Assembly (NCBI RefSeq): GCF_040802235.1
Contig: NC_133158.1
Span: 40,800,001 to 40,864,000, forward strand
Origin: Manis javanica
Lineage: Eukaryota; Chordata; Mammalia; Pholidota; Manidae
Reading direction: 5' to 3'
Length of the DNA: 64,000 bases
The translations under genes were made by a program, and so were the position numbers. Positions within the stretch are counted from its first letter, which is position 1. Every line of letters starts with the position of its first letter. Below, piece by piece: positions 24,101 through 33,692 of the stretch. The notes beneath the pieces are model-generated. The model made no database searches. It was not told the DNA's origin and saw nothing but the letters and a program-made list of their open reading frames with translations.

Positions 24101-25151
24101 TTTCTCTTTGGAAGCCTTGAGAGTCAGTCCGCCTCCCCTGTGTGCCGGCTCCCCTGCCCAGCCTCTGGCTCCCCCGCTCTCCACCCCCTCTCAGGGAGGT
24201 GGACACTGTGGGGTGGCGCTGTGGGTGCCTGTTTCCCAGAACCCAAGCCGGAGGCAGCTGGGGCTCCAGCTTCTTTCCCTGGGCATTTTCCCTCCACACT
24301 TCTGTTGTCTTAATAGTGGAGAGATGCCCATACTCGCTTTGCCGAGATAACTGGCAGGTGCTTCTGGACAGCCACAGTTCCCCAGGGGGGTCAGCCACCC
24401 AGAGAGGGGTACTGCATGTTTTTGGCATCTCATTTGTGGCCTTCACCCCCAAAGTAAACTGAGGACTGTTCCCTGAATGCAACGGGGTGCCTAGAAGTGT
24501 GAGGTGGGTGGGAGCGTGTTGGGTCCCTGAAGCCCTGGGCTGCGGCTTACTGTCAGCAGTGGTTCCGTGGGGGATGTGCGTGCCGACCCCTGCCACACCA
24601 GGGCCTGAGCTCGGCAGCTGCAGGGCCCAGCAGAGGCTGCTCAGCAGAATTCCTTGGGGACACCGGCACAACGCACAATGCTGTCTGCGCAGCCTTGCTC
24701 ATTGAGTCCCGCCCTTCCCACCTTGTGGGTTCACACTATGATGGCTTCCGTCTGAAAGTGGGGCCTGCCCGGCTGGGCCATGGGTCTGTCCTGGGGTCCC
24801 TCTCTGCCCCCTACTGCCCAGGACATGTCTGTCATCTCACCCAGACATGGGTGGGCTATCGTAGAGAGCCCTAGATAATCTAGCTAGACTGGCCCAGCCA
24901 GCTCACTGCCACTGAGCCGTCCCTGTCCACCAGCCTCTCTCCCGCCATGCTGGGGTGGTAACAGGCCTCCTTCTCTCCACAGCAGGCACTCGGCCCTGGT
25001 TTCCGAAGAAGAACTGTCCCTGCTGGCTCAGGACAAGCAGAGAGCAAAGGCCCCCACCCAGAGGCCAGCCAACCTGGTGAAGAACTGTTTTCTTCCCCTG
25101 AGAGAATATTTCAAGTATTTTCAACAGAACTCACTTCCTCTTTATAAATGA
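12055..25151 (+). CDS. DNMT3L: DNMT3L, DNA methyltransferase 3-like (12 coding exons)
   Basis: Catalytically inactive DNMT3-family cofactor. It binds unmethylated H3K4 through its ADD zinc-finger domain and stimulates DNMT3A/B in de novo methylation of imprints and transposons in germ cells. Coding exons: 12055(or 12074)-12169, 12552-12641, 12904-12948, 13621-13700, 13784-13896, 14384-14555, 16812-16899, 17885-17973, 19837-19912, 20401-20540, 23124-23209, 24983-25151. All introns are GT-AG and all junction phases agree, giving an uninterrupted frame of about 420 aa (mouse about 421, human about 387). The ADD domain spans about residues 83-205; the methyltransferase-like domain spans about 210-420 and, as known for the family, lacks catalytic motifs (no PCQ loop seen). 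The true start is uncertain: an upstream exon spliced to 12074 is possible. The rest is confident. Confidence 0.93.
12552..12641 (+). CDS. DNMT3L: DNMT3L coding exon 2
   Basis: Encodes the conserved [11 protein letters not shown] segment. The acceptor is gcgtgtcccag, the donor AGAG|GTGAGG. It enters after one codon base (C+TC) and leaves after one (G), fitting both neighbours. A second AG six bases downstream (exon from 12558) is a possible in-frame alternative acceptor. Confidence 0.88.
12904..12948 (+). CDS. DNMT3L: DNMT3L coding exon 3
   Basis: A 45-bp exon encoding [15 protein letters not shown], the linker just before the ADD domain, nearly the same as in human. The acceptor is ttttcttttccag, the donor GAAG|GTGAGT. 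Confidence 0.92.
13120..13570 (-). mobile_element. Old antisense L1 fragment in DNMT3L intron
   Basis: Between coding exons 3 and 4. About 13330-13570 reads on the minus strand as decayed L1 ORF2; the preceding part resembles an old L1 3'-region (CAATCACCACAGTCTAATTTTAG). No intact frame. Confidence 0.6.
13621..13700 (+). CDS. DNMT3L: DNMT3L coding exon 4 (start of ADD domain)
   Basis: Encodes [20 protein letters not shown] and the following MCAPCK, supplying the first zinc-binding cysteines of the ADD domain (GATA-like finger). The acceptor is gtccaccctag, the donor CAAG|GTAAGC. Leaves in phase 0. Confidence 0.95.
13784..13896 (+). CDS. DNMT3L: DNMT3L coding exon 5 (ADD domain)
   Basis: Encodes the [16 protein letters not shown] segment and further cysteines up to NPDCTR, the core of the PHD-like part of ADD that holds the unmodified H3 tail. 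It is separated from exon 4 by an intron of only 83 bp. The donor is CCCG|GTGAGG, phase 2. Confidence 0.95.
14384..14555 (+). CDS. DNMT3L: DNMT3L coding exon 6 (end of ADD domain)
   Basis: Encodes [17 protein letters not shown] and the basic helix [13 protein letters not shown] that closes the ADD domain. The acceptor is gtttgactccag, the donor GTCG|GTAAGG. The motif arrangement matches human and mouse. Confidence 0.95.
14940..15130. repeat. Old interspersed repeat copy (family not named)
   Basis: Contains the landmarks TTTGCAGATGGTGTTTAGCTA and GTGACTGGCATCCT seen in a very common mammalian repeat. Related antisense sequence occurs at about 56720-56930 in this window. I cannot name the family with certainty. 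Confidence 0.4.
16812..16899 (+). CDS. DNMT3L: DNMT3L coding exon 7
   Basis: Encodes [20 protein letters not shown] and then LSLFGDIKK, the start of the methyltransferase-like fold. In active DNMT3 enzymes this region leads into the AdoMet-binding motif. The acceptor is taaataaacag, the donor AAAG|GTGAGC. Confidence 0.94.
17885..17973 (+). CDS. DNMT3L: DNMT3L coding exon 8
   Basis: Encodes [12 protein letters not shown] and [14 protein letters not shown]. The acceptor is tccatatccag, the donor AGAT|GTAAGT. The downstream intron begins with a G-rich stretch (about 18000-18200). Confidence 0.94.
17974..18200 (+). other. G-rich intron start after DNMT3L exon 8
   Basis: Many runs of three to five G on the + strand (about 18030-18200) in short GGGGTGCAGG-like repeats. 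Such tracts can form G-quadruplexes in RNA and can act as intronic splicing enhancers. No coding meaning. Confidence 0.4.
19837..19912 (+). CDS. DNMT3L: DNMT3L coding exon 9
   Basis: Encodes [20 protein letters not shown] and CDHPP. The position that carries the catalytic PCQ loop in active methyltransferases has no such motif here, as expected for DNMT3L. The acceptor is gtcctgcag, the donor CCTG|GTAGGA. Confidence 0.95.
20401..20540 (+). CDS. DNMT3L: DNMT3L coding exon 10
   Basis: Encodes [16 protein letters not shown] and [12 protein letters not shown], the hydrophobic core and part of the surface that packs against DNMT3A in the known complex. The acceptor is gctcgccccag, the donor GGAG|GTATGT. 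Confidence 0.95.
21500..22190 (-). mobile_element. Old antisense L1 ORF2 fragment in DNMT3L intron
   Basis: Inside the intron between coding exons 10 and 11. The minus strand reads as decayed L1 ORF2 (reverse-transcriptase region), with stops and gaps; open pieces remain at 21588-21845 and 21784-22104. Confidence 0.6.
23124..23209 (+). CDS. DNMT3L: DNMT3L coding exon 11
   Basis: Encodes [20 protein letters not shown] then WSNIPAVK. The acceptor is ccatccctcag, the donor AAAG|GTACTT, phase 2. It lies after a 2.6-kb intron holding an antisense L1 fragment. Confidence 0.94.
24983..25151 (+). CDS. DNMT3L: DNMT3L last coding exon and stop
   Basis: Encodes [20 protein letters not shown] and the conserved [17 protein letters not shown]-terminus, ending NSLPLYK then TGA at 25149-25151. 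The mouse protein ends similarly (NSLPL), so this copy has two extra residues. The acceptor is a tandem NAGNAG (acagcag): the upstream site gives exon start 24983, the downstream 24986, differing by one residue. Confidence 0.94.
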
Positions 25152-25841
25152 GTCATTGTACTGTGAAGAAAAAAAACTTTCCTAGAACAAAGACAACTTT
25201 CCTTATATTGTCCTTTTTCTCCTCTTAAAATTATTTTAATTGCTTGATTTTGGATTTTCCAAGGTTGCTACAGACCGTCTTCCCTTTGGGTCTGGAGATG
25301 CAGGGCCCTGCCCTGACCAGCGCCCTTCCCAGGGAGGGCACGAAGCACCCGGCGTCTAGCCTAGGCAAGATTCTGATGTTTAGTGCTCATTGTGCTGCTG
25401 AAAATGTTTCTGAGTGCTCGTTGGGAAGTTAAAAATATATTTATTATGAGAGTTACTGGTCTTTTCTTGGTGAATTTATGCACAAGCTCTCCTTTATGGC
25501 ATTCTGTAGGACATGGGAGTGTATGGGAGAGACAAGTGGGACACATTTGCCCAAGCACCTGTTGCACATGTTTTATATGTACATGTAGGGATGCTGTCAC
25601 ATGACTGCCCTTGGCTGTGATGGTTAAAACCACCCACCTGGTAAGACTGCACGGAACACCCCAACCTGTGCAAAGCATAGAATATCAAACTCGGGAAGCA
25701 AAGAGAGAAGGGGCTGACCAAACAGCAGAGGCAAGTCCAGGTCCACTGCAAAGGATGTCACTTTCTGGTCCCCCACAATCCAGAGGGATTTACTTTGAGA
25801 AAGCAGGCTTCCCGTTCATCCTGGGCCCCAAGGAGAATAAA
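25152..25841 (+). other. DNMT3L: Possible DNMT3L 3'UTR
   Basis: Sequence after the stop codon. The first AATAAA I see is at 25836-25841. The real cleavage site could instead be nearer and use a weaker signal, so the end is a guess. Confidence 0.3.
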
Positions 25842-26235
25842 CCCACAGGAGAGCATCGACTCGAGTGGCTTCAAATCACAGGCCATGGATCCTAAAGCAA
25901 TCTTTTCAGATTTGCCAGAAACCCCCTCCAAAAGGGATCTAGACTCACATAAACAGACTCAACCTGTCCTGGGCAGTACAACAAGGGCTTGGGGATGCCT
26001 GGAGCCAGCACCAGTGCTGTTAGTGCTGCAAAACTTTGTGGAAGAAAGAAAGGGAGTTAAATTGGACTTTTGGAAGGATTTATCTTGAAGTAGAAGTTGT
26101 AATGTTTACTTTCATGTGTCGATTCGGACAGGCCACGGGGCCCAGATGTGTTCCAAACATTATTCTGGGTGTTTCTGTGAGTAAGAGACTAACATTTGAA
26201 TCGGTGGACTTTGAGTAAAGCAGATTACCCTCCAT

Positions 26236-26820
26236 AATGTGGGTAGGGGGTTGCAGTGGTCTGAATGCCTGTGTCCCCCCAGATTCTCACGTTGAGATCC
26301 TACTCAAGGTGGTGGTGTTAGGCGCCATGGGGGCGGGGCCACCGGAGGCGGGGCCATGGAGGCGACTCCACAGCGGGGTTACCGCCCTTAGAAGAGGCCC
26401 CAGGGAGCTCTTGCTCCCCCGACCACGAGCACACACACAAAGCGTGTGGCAAGAGGCCCTCACCCGACCACGGCCCCAGCGGGACCTCACTCTTCCAGCC
26501 TCTGGAGCTGTGAGCAATCTGCTCTGGGGTTTGCAAGCCTCCCGGTGTAGGGGGCTGTGTTCCTGCAGCCCGATGGGGCTGAGGCAGCAGGCTTCAGCCT
26601 AACCACCGGAAGTCTGCCTGGACCAAAGGCTGACCTCTGAGCAAGAATTCTCCAGCAGACTGGCTGTAGGTGCCAATTACAACTCTTGCCGGGGTCTCTG
26701 GCCGGCCAGCTCACATGCAAGTTTTGGATTTACCAAGCCTACATAATCACATGAGCCCGTTCTTTGAAATAAAGCTCTCTCTCTCCCTGTCCTGTTTCTC
26801 TGGAGAGCCCTATTATACAA
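26236..26820. repeat. Old interspersed repeat (family not named)
   Basis: Starts with a GCAGTGGTCTGAATGCCTGT landmark followed by CCCCCCAGATTCTCACGTTG, has a GGGGCGGGGCC duplication in the middle, and ends with AATAAAGCTCTC and a CCTATTATACAA edge. These are typical of a widespread mammalian repeat. No coding frame. Confidence 0.45.
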
Positions 26821-27639
26821 GTCTTCATTGAATCAATATGAAATTCTCTCAAGGGTGGGCAGAAGGCAATACTGGATTCTGATGTCATAGGTCTCGGGTC
26901 CAGGGGCTAATGTAGCAAGTTCTGTAACGAAACCAAGGTCACAGAAGCCCCAGAAAACACGGAGGGGAAGTGGAGACAAGAGCACCCAAGAACAGATAGG
27001 ACCTTCTGGTAAGCCAAGGATCTGGGGACCCTTCGGGATCCCAGCTGACTGCAAAGATGCGCATCCACAGCAGCCATGGACCAGGCGGGGCCTGGTGACA
27101 TCTGTGCATGGGCAGGCTGACGCCACACTGCTGCTGCCCAGGATGACTGGTGCTACGGGGTCCAATCAGTAGGTTCACTTTCTACCAGACTGCTCCCAAG
27201 TAGGGGCCCAGAGCCACTCAAAATCACTCTACATGTCCAGTCCTCCCTCGGACACCTGGAGATACTCCCAGTATTTTAATCCCACCCACAGAGCCCCTAT
27301 CTGTGACCCTTGAGGTCAGCTACATAATGACCCCCAGATCCCCAACTGGATCCCTGGGACGGGGCTCCAGACTCCTGCGGAGTGGGGGGCGCAGGGGGCC
27401 CAGGCCTAGCTTCCTCTTCTGCACTGACGGCTGTGAATCCCCAGCATGGATGCAAGTCCTGCTTGGCTCCCAGTCAGCCATTCTTCCTCGGAGGGGCTTC
27501 TCTCCCCAAGCCTCGTGACTGCCTGGGACACCCGGGTCACAGGGAGAAGGAAAGCGGTCCCTCAGGACGCCTCTGCAGGGGGAGCTGTCTTCTCCTTTGT
27601 CGTAAGTCCTCTGCATGGTGGCCTGCTGGCTGGTATTGA

Positions 27640-27810
27640 GGTGGGCGCTATCTGTGTATCAGCTCACAGAAAGCTCGTAGGAATTCGCGGCTTATGAAGA
27701 AGGTATCCTAAAGCCGCCCCACAAATGGGAAAACAGAGGCACAGAGAGGCTGAGTAACTTACCCGACATCACACAGCCCTCCAGGAGCAGAGCCAGGTTT
27801 GCACCAAGGC
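27640..27810 (-). repeat. MIR SINE, antisense
   Basis: The stretch ATGGGAAAACAGAGGCACAG and the following GAGGCTGAGTAACTTACC and CACACAGC are the reverse complement of the conserved MIR core. It is an ancient tRNA-derived SINE shared by mammals, which supports a mammalian source. Confidence 0.7.
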
Positions 27811-27859
27811 GCACTTACCAGGCTGAGGTTCCTGGGTGGTCTAGGTCCTCCTTCTGGGG

Positions 27860-29084
27860 CTGTGCCTCCCCCTGTCCCTAGTGCTGCCTGGATGTCCCCT
27901 TCCAGGCCTGCCTGCTCACCAAACAGCACTCCCTCAGTGCAGAGTCCCCACTCTCGGTGGGCCTGGCAGCGGCACCCGGCCTCCTGGGGTCTGCGGCCAG
28001 GGGGCTGCCCAGGAAGCACAGCCTGTTCCCTCTCACACCGGCCGCAGCACCCGCAGACGCCACTCAAAGCGCCCTGACACCCCTCCCCTGCCGGGGGCAG
28101 TGCCGCTCCCACTGAAGAGCTGCGCTGGGTCCCGCCGGCCGGGCAGCTCCCCTTCCACGCTGCACGTGAGCCCACACCCTCGGAGGGCGTCCTACCAGGG
28201 GGGTCTCCAGCCCTGTGTGCAGCGTGGGGATCCCCATGGGAGCCTCGGGGGTGGAGTGCGATCCAGGCGTCAGTCACTCCGTGAGGCATAGCCCCTTCTC
28301 CCGTCCAGTCGGAGAAAATCCTGGGATTTGGGGCGCACAGGGACACCGCGACCGCAGCCCGGATCTCGCGCTTAACTGCGGGCGAAGCTGGGGCTGGGCT
28401 TCCTCCAACGCGGTTTCCCTCTGCCAGCTGCTGCCAACCCGCGGAGGAACCAGGGCCGCTGCCAGCAGGCCCCTCGGGTCCTGCTGGACAGGAGCGCATG
28501 CTCCCCGGTCCGGCGCACCCAGCTGCGTTTCTTCAAGCTGCCCACTGGACTGCACTGGTTTTCTGGCTCCGGGCTGCAGAACGTTCGGAGATCCTCTCTG
28601 GTTTAATTATTCCCACGCCCTGCTCTTCTGGCCAAACCCGCCTTTCCTCCCGGCCCCCCTCACTACCCCCCACCCCTCACTATCCCCCACCCCCGAGTTC
28701 AGAGCGTCCATGCCCTCACTGGACACTTGAACGGGGCCCTGGCCTGACCCCTTGTGCATGCCGAACCGGCTAAAAGGGAGGGGGGTCCACTTGGCCTCTG
28801 AGCCCTCACCCCAGTTTTCCAGCCTGACCCGGCAGGGGCCGCCCCAGGCCTCAGGGCTGCGCGCCCACGCCCTCCCAGGCCTCCTGTCTCCCCTGCCGAC
28901 CGCCCTGCCTGCGCACCTTTGGCAGGAGCGCTGACCCGGTGTTGCTTCCTCTCTGGTCTGCTTTTGTCTCCACCAGCAGGTTGATGTCCATGGGTAGAGA
29001 TTCTTTTTCCAGCTTTTATCCCTGGTGCTCAGAGGCCCTGGCTGGCAGTCCGTGCGCCCTATGGAAGGACAGGCTGAGGCCAAG
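27860..29084. other. GC-rich, CpG-containing stretch before the provirus
   Basis: CpG dinucleotides are noticeably common at about 27940-28600 compared with the flanking intergenic DNA. No gene model fits. Before the provirus inserted, this stretch was contiguous with the ICOSLG CpG island at 36077, so it may be the outer part of the original promoter region. Confidence 0.4.
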
Positions 29085-29089
29085 GCGGG
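29085..29089. repeat. Target-site duplication, left copy (GCGGG)
   Basis: The 5 bp immediately before the TG of the 5' LTR are identical to the 5 bp immediately after the CA of the 3' LTR (36077-36081). A 5-bp duplication is usual for ERV-L-type (class III) integration. Confidence 0.8.
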
Positions 29090-29402
29090 TGTGGGTACAA
29101 TTGTAATATTTCCAGAATATCTCGGCTGGTTTTAGTGCATCCGCATATCAGCAGGCATTCCTTAGGGGTGGATAAAAGTTCATCTCCATATCAGTGGGTA
29201 ATTACCTGGGCAACTGAGGGCTTATCTGAACCCGAGAGGGTGAGAGGGTGGGGGGAGGTCTTGCTTGCTTCTACCAGAGCAGGAAAGAGAAATGGCCTGG
29301 ACCAGGGTTTGTAAGCAATAAATGGGTTTCAAACTTTCTCTCTTTGACTGATTTCGATTTTAGAGGCATTTTGCCCTGGGATTTCCTCTCCCCAGAGTTA
29401 CA
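29090..29402 (+). repeat. Provirus 5' LTR
   Basis: 313 bp, TGTGGGTA to GAGTTACA. It carries a TATA-like GGATAAAAG (about 29169) and an AATAAA in GCAATAAATGGG (about 29318). It aligns along its whole length with 35776-36076. A TGG trinucleotide two bases after the LTR could open a tRNA primer-binding site. Confidence 0.88.
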
Positions 29403-29649
29403 TCTGGCTGTACCTCTGAACCCAAAATCTGTCCAAATGGGTGCTACCTTTGGGAGGGCTGCCCCTAGAAATGGTGGGGAGATGCCCAGAATCCCCCCTG
29501 TGGATGACGGGGAGGCCCCAGTGGATGCAGCAGCAGAGGGTGCAGCTTCACCTGTTGTTATCCCCCCAGCTGTGGGGCTTCCAACTTGGGAACCCCTAGT
29601 GAGGAATTGTTCTAGGGTAAAGTACCTCCTAGAGGGGTGCAGCCTTCCC

Positions 29650-30010
29650 CATGTGAGAAACACACCCACTGGTCCAAACTCAGTAAGTGGACACGGAGAC
29701 AGAGAACAGCGGAGTGGGGCTTTAATGAAGGTCTTGCAAGATCGGGTGTCTGGCGCCAAGTAATTTATTCCCTAGTACGCGAGTCCCTCCCCTGACTCCT
29801 CATTGGCTGAGTACCACAGGGTTCACATTCTTTCCCATAGTTCACCTAAGCCAATTATATCCACATTGGTCCTACTCTTACATTTGTCTTAATTTCACTG
29901 GTAGGCTTAAAAAAAACTCAAATAGGTACAGCCAGGCCCTTACCAATTCCTGCCCCACCCAAACTCTCAGCCTGAGCAGCTTCCTGGCATGTTTTCTACC
30001 ATATGGCCCT
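29650..30010 (-). mobile_element. Antisense LTR-like insertion in provirus
   Basis: On the minus strand this reads like a retroviral LTR: CCAAT motifs, then GGAATAAATTA, an ATTAAA polyadenylation signal and a pyrimidine-rich U5 with TCTGTCTCCGTGTCC, ending near CTCACA (plus-strand TGTGAG at 29652). It breaks the gag-like frame. The distal edge and duplication are unresolved, so both limits are approximate. Confidence 0.5.
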
Positions 30011-30555
30011 TTGTTAATACCTTATTGTTAAAATGTTTAAACCTCCTGGTGGGAATAAATCACATTTAGGTTTTATGCTTTTTTCTAACACCCAGCACTG
30101 GGGAAGGGTGGAAACAGTGGAAGCTTCAGAATTAGCCCTCTGTGAGTTGGAAGGCAGCTTGGAGACCCTAGGGGGCCAGGTAGCAGCTGGCATTGCAGGG
30201 TCTCTTTTCACCGAGATAGCGGAAAATGTTATGCAGGAGAGAAAGGGACTTAGGTGGGAGAGAACACACTTCAGCATCGCTTGGAGGAGCTGGGTGATGA
30301 TCTATGGGATGCTTTCAGCCCCAGAGATGGAGGAGGAGGTGAGGGGGGCTGTGGGCTGACCCACCGCCCCAGGTACAAGCCTCTCCTGTTTTAAAGGTCC
30401 GTCTGGCTGTAATTAAGAAAATAAAAATGAAACAACCGGGGGCTCCGCAGGGGGAGGAGCCGCCCCCTCCCCCAGGCTATGGCGCACTCCACACTCCGCC
30501 CTGTACCCAGGAGGAGCTGGTGGACATGGGCGTCCTGTATAGGCAGAGGCTGTTA

Positions 30556-31345
30556 TGTTGGGGGGAGCGCTGTGTATTTTCCTCGGTTCTCGTCCCCGCT
30601 GAAACAAAGAATTGCAGGGCAGAGATACAAGAATGAGGCAGAGGAAAAGATTTAAAGTCCATGAAGAGAGAAAAAGTGTGGGCGACCTCAGGGAGGAGAG
30701 GTGCCCTGAGAGGTTTAAGCTTTATTTAGAGAGAGCAAGTGCACGCTCGAAGAGGGGGATGTGAGCCGCCTCGCAGAGGGGGTGCTGAGAGGGTGAGATA
30801 CATTTTTAAGGGACAGGAGCTTACCGACAGGTTTAGGGTCTGGTTGAGGATTTTCAGGAAAGTGACACAGGGCTGGGTGCAGACCTGCCAACTGGTCTCA
30901 GAATGTTCATCTTTGATATGACATTATGTTTCTTCTTTTTTTAACTTAACACAAGAAATATACTGCTTTGATCCTTTCCAGGATATCAGCTTCTGTCTGG
31001 AAGCGCGTCAATCAAGACTGTCTGTCCGGCCTCCAGAGTGGGCTGAGCCACTGTCTGTTTGATTAAAATGCAATCTTAGCTATAAGATAGACTTCTTCCT
31101 GAATAAGCTAGGCCTCTGAGCGGGCTAAAGTAAATCTTACAAAGGTATGGCTAATTGACACAGTGAAAGCATAGGCTATGCTGAGAGACTTTTCTTTATC
31201 TGGGGAGTATTTAAACTTCCAGGCCAAGTTGCTCCTGGCCTTGGAGCTTTACATTTTTAACTGGTTAACTCTTTGAGTCCCTTCTAGTGGGCTTACTGGC
31301 CTTATTTTCTTTCCACTCCACTCATATCTATTTTCCTGCCTAACA
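30556..31345 (-). mobile_element. Antisense solo LTR (class I type) nested in provirus
   Basis: 790 bp. On the minus strand it runs from TGTTAGGCAGG to CCCCCCAACA, a TGTT/AACA inverted end pair. It has AATAAAGCTT (plus-strand positions near 30717-30726) about 170 bp before its end and a C/T-rich U5, the arrangement of a gammaretrovirus-like LTR. It carries no internal coding sequence, hence a solo LTR left by recombination. It interrupts the host provirus frame near 30555. The flanking 4-6 bp do not match clearly, so the duplication has decayed or the edges are off by a few bases. Confidence 0.72.
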
Positions 31346-32188
31346 ATTGGAATTTCTGCCTACATGGCTTTTACATCTCTGGGATATGGGGGTGGAAAAC
31401 ATTATTACATCCGTGTACTGAGATGAGTAGAATGGCTTCCCTGAAGACTCATCCTTCCCTCCGGCAGCAGCTGCAAAATGCCCATCATGCCTCAGGGAAA
31501 CAGATGCTCCTGGAATGGCTGACAGCTGCTGTCAGGGTAGTTCGGCCTAATCAGGGTGATTTACCATTCTTACCCACTAGCTGGAAAACGTATGCAGAGC
31601 TCCAGCAGGTGTTGTGGAAATGGAGTATGGAAAATATCATCTATAGGAATGAGAAATCCTCTGCTGCATACAGCTCCCACATCTCTCTTTGGGTCCCTAG
31701 TGATTACTCTTGCCCCCCACGTAGGGCAACCCATAAGGGAGGCTACTCGTACTTTAGCAGATCTGGGGGAGGTTAAAACAATAAGGGCACAGAGGGAAGT
31801 ACGGGCCAGGACTGAAAGGAGAGGTGCAAATGCCCAGTGAAGGTCTCGAGGACCCAGATGTGAGTTGATTTGATAAAGGCTGGGGTAGGGAAAGAAAAAC
31901 TCAATGGGCAGGCCGATAGAATATTGTTAGAACTGTGGCACCAATTAAAGACAGAGCAGCAGTTCCAGCTCCTGAGGTCCAGGACATGGAAACCAGAGTC
32001 ATGTCCAGCCTATGTCCCTGCAAAACTTCATGGGGGACAGTACTCAGGGTTTGCCTGAGCCCTCATCCCCACGGGAGGATTAGGGGGCATCATGGTTTGA
32101 CTGGGAGTATGGAGGTCAAAGTCCCCACCTTGGGGGACATGGTGGGGACTGTAGGTCACATGTAGAATTAGCAATTCATTGGTCCCCT

Positions 32189-32460
32189 GTGAATGTACAA
32201 CGTGTCCTGGCACTGGTGGACAAAGGAGCTGAGTGTTCTCTGATTCATTGCAACCCTGAGCATTTTCCCAGGACCCCTTGCTGTGATAGATGCTATGGGG
32301 GTAAGGCAATTAGAGTGGAGAAAACCCACATCTCACTGGGGATAGGGCGTTTATCCCAAAGGAGTATACCGTGTACATTTCTCCCATTGCTGAATATATT
32401 TTGGGGGTAGATATCCTGCACAGCCTGTGGTTACAGACCACTGCAGGTGAGTTCAGACTG
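32189..32460 (+). pseudogene. Provirus protease region, broken
   Basis: Contains an aspartic-protease-like active-site neighbourhood followed by a hydrophobic strand, but the expected Asp-Thr-Gly reads Asp-Lys-Gly (D at 32219-32221), so the catalytic triplet is mutated. The frame shifts before 32410, continuing in the frame of 32371-32667. Confidence 0.6.
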
Positions 32461-33328
32461 AGGGTACATGTGGTAAAGGCAGTTCTGAGGGGAGATGCTA
32501 AGCACCCACCTGTAGCTCAGCCTGTACTTTGGCGTGTGACAAATACTAAGCAGTATAAATTGCCTGGGGGGCACAAGGAAACTGGAGAAAGTCTCCAGGA
32601 GTTGGAGAGGGTGGGCATCATAAAGCCCACTCAGAGTCCTTTGAATTTTCCCCAGTGTGGCTGGTGAAAAAGCCAGAGGCTCCTAACATATGACTGTGGA
32701 CTACAGGGAAGTGAATAAAGTCATACCCCCTTTGCATGCTGTTGTCCCCTCTATAGCAGCCTTTATGGACACCCTCAGCCATGAGCTGGGAACATATCAT
32801 TATGTAGTGGACCTTTCTAATGCCTTCTTCTCTATTGAGATAGCACAGGAAAGCCAGGAACAGTTTGTGTTCACATGGGAGGGCCAGCAGTGGACATTCA
32901 CTGTTCTTCCACAGGGATACCTCCGCAGTCCCACCATCTGCCACGGGCTTGTAGCCCAAGACTTGGCCTCATGGAAGAAACCACAAACAGTGCAGTTGAA
33001 TCACTACCTTGATGATATTATGCTCACATCCGATTCTCTTTCAGATTTAGAAGGGGAAGTTCCTAGACTGTTGCAACATCTACAGGAGAAAGGATGGGCT
33101 GTGAACAGCACAAAGGTTCAGAGACCCCATTTGTCTGTGAAATTCTTGGGGGTTGTCTGGTCAGATAAAACTAAAGTTGTTCCTGAAGCAGTAATAGACA
33201 AGGTCCGGGTTTTCTCCACCCCTACCACTGTGGCAATATTACAAGAGTTTTGGGGTCTTTTGGGCTACTGGAGAGTGTTTATCCCACACTTGGCACAAAT
33301 TCTGAAGCCCTTATACCAGTTGGTATGA
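32461..33328 (+). pseudogene. Provirus reverse transcriptase, broken
   Basis: Begins in the frame that stops at 32667 and resumes in another frame at about 32690, staying open for 212 codons to a stop at 33326-33328. Recognisable in order: the VDYRE start block, the DLSNAFFSI block with the first catalytic Asp, the LPQGY block and the YLDD active-site box at about 33006-33017. The palm motifs are present, but the upstream frameshift prevents a continuous polyprotein. Confidence 0.85.
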
Positions 33329-33692
33329 AAGAGCATCAGGTGGGACTGGGATGAGACATGTGCAGCTGCTTTTACTGCTGCCAAGCAGGCAGTATGGCCT
33401 TGAGGGTAATGGACTCATCAAGGCCCCCTGAGCTAGATGTTCATTAACCAAAGATGGTTATGGATGGGGCCTTTGGCAGCGGCTTGAACAGACATGCCAG
33501 CCTATTGGATTCTGGTCACAACTATGGAAAGGAGCAGAGGTCTGGTACATGTTGATAGAGAAGCAACTGGCTGCTAGGTACCATGCTTTGCTGGCTACGG
33601 AGCCCATCACCAGAGCAGCTCTGACCAAGTTAATAACCACCTATCCCATTGCAGGGTGGGTGTGAGACTGGACCCAAAGGCCATGGAGTGGT

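Larger units (their letters stand above)
29403..32170 (+). pseudogene. Provirus gag-like region, broken
   Basis: Open pieces in several frames (to 29763, 30033-30359, 30427-30636, 31423-31776, 31556-31840) have a composition typical of ERV gag: a Pro-rich part near 30440-30500 and a helical part near 31430-31650. Two antisense LTR insertions cut it. Identity is inferred from its position between the 5' LTR and protease, since gag is poorly conserved. Confidence 0.6.
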
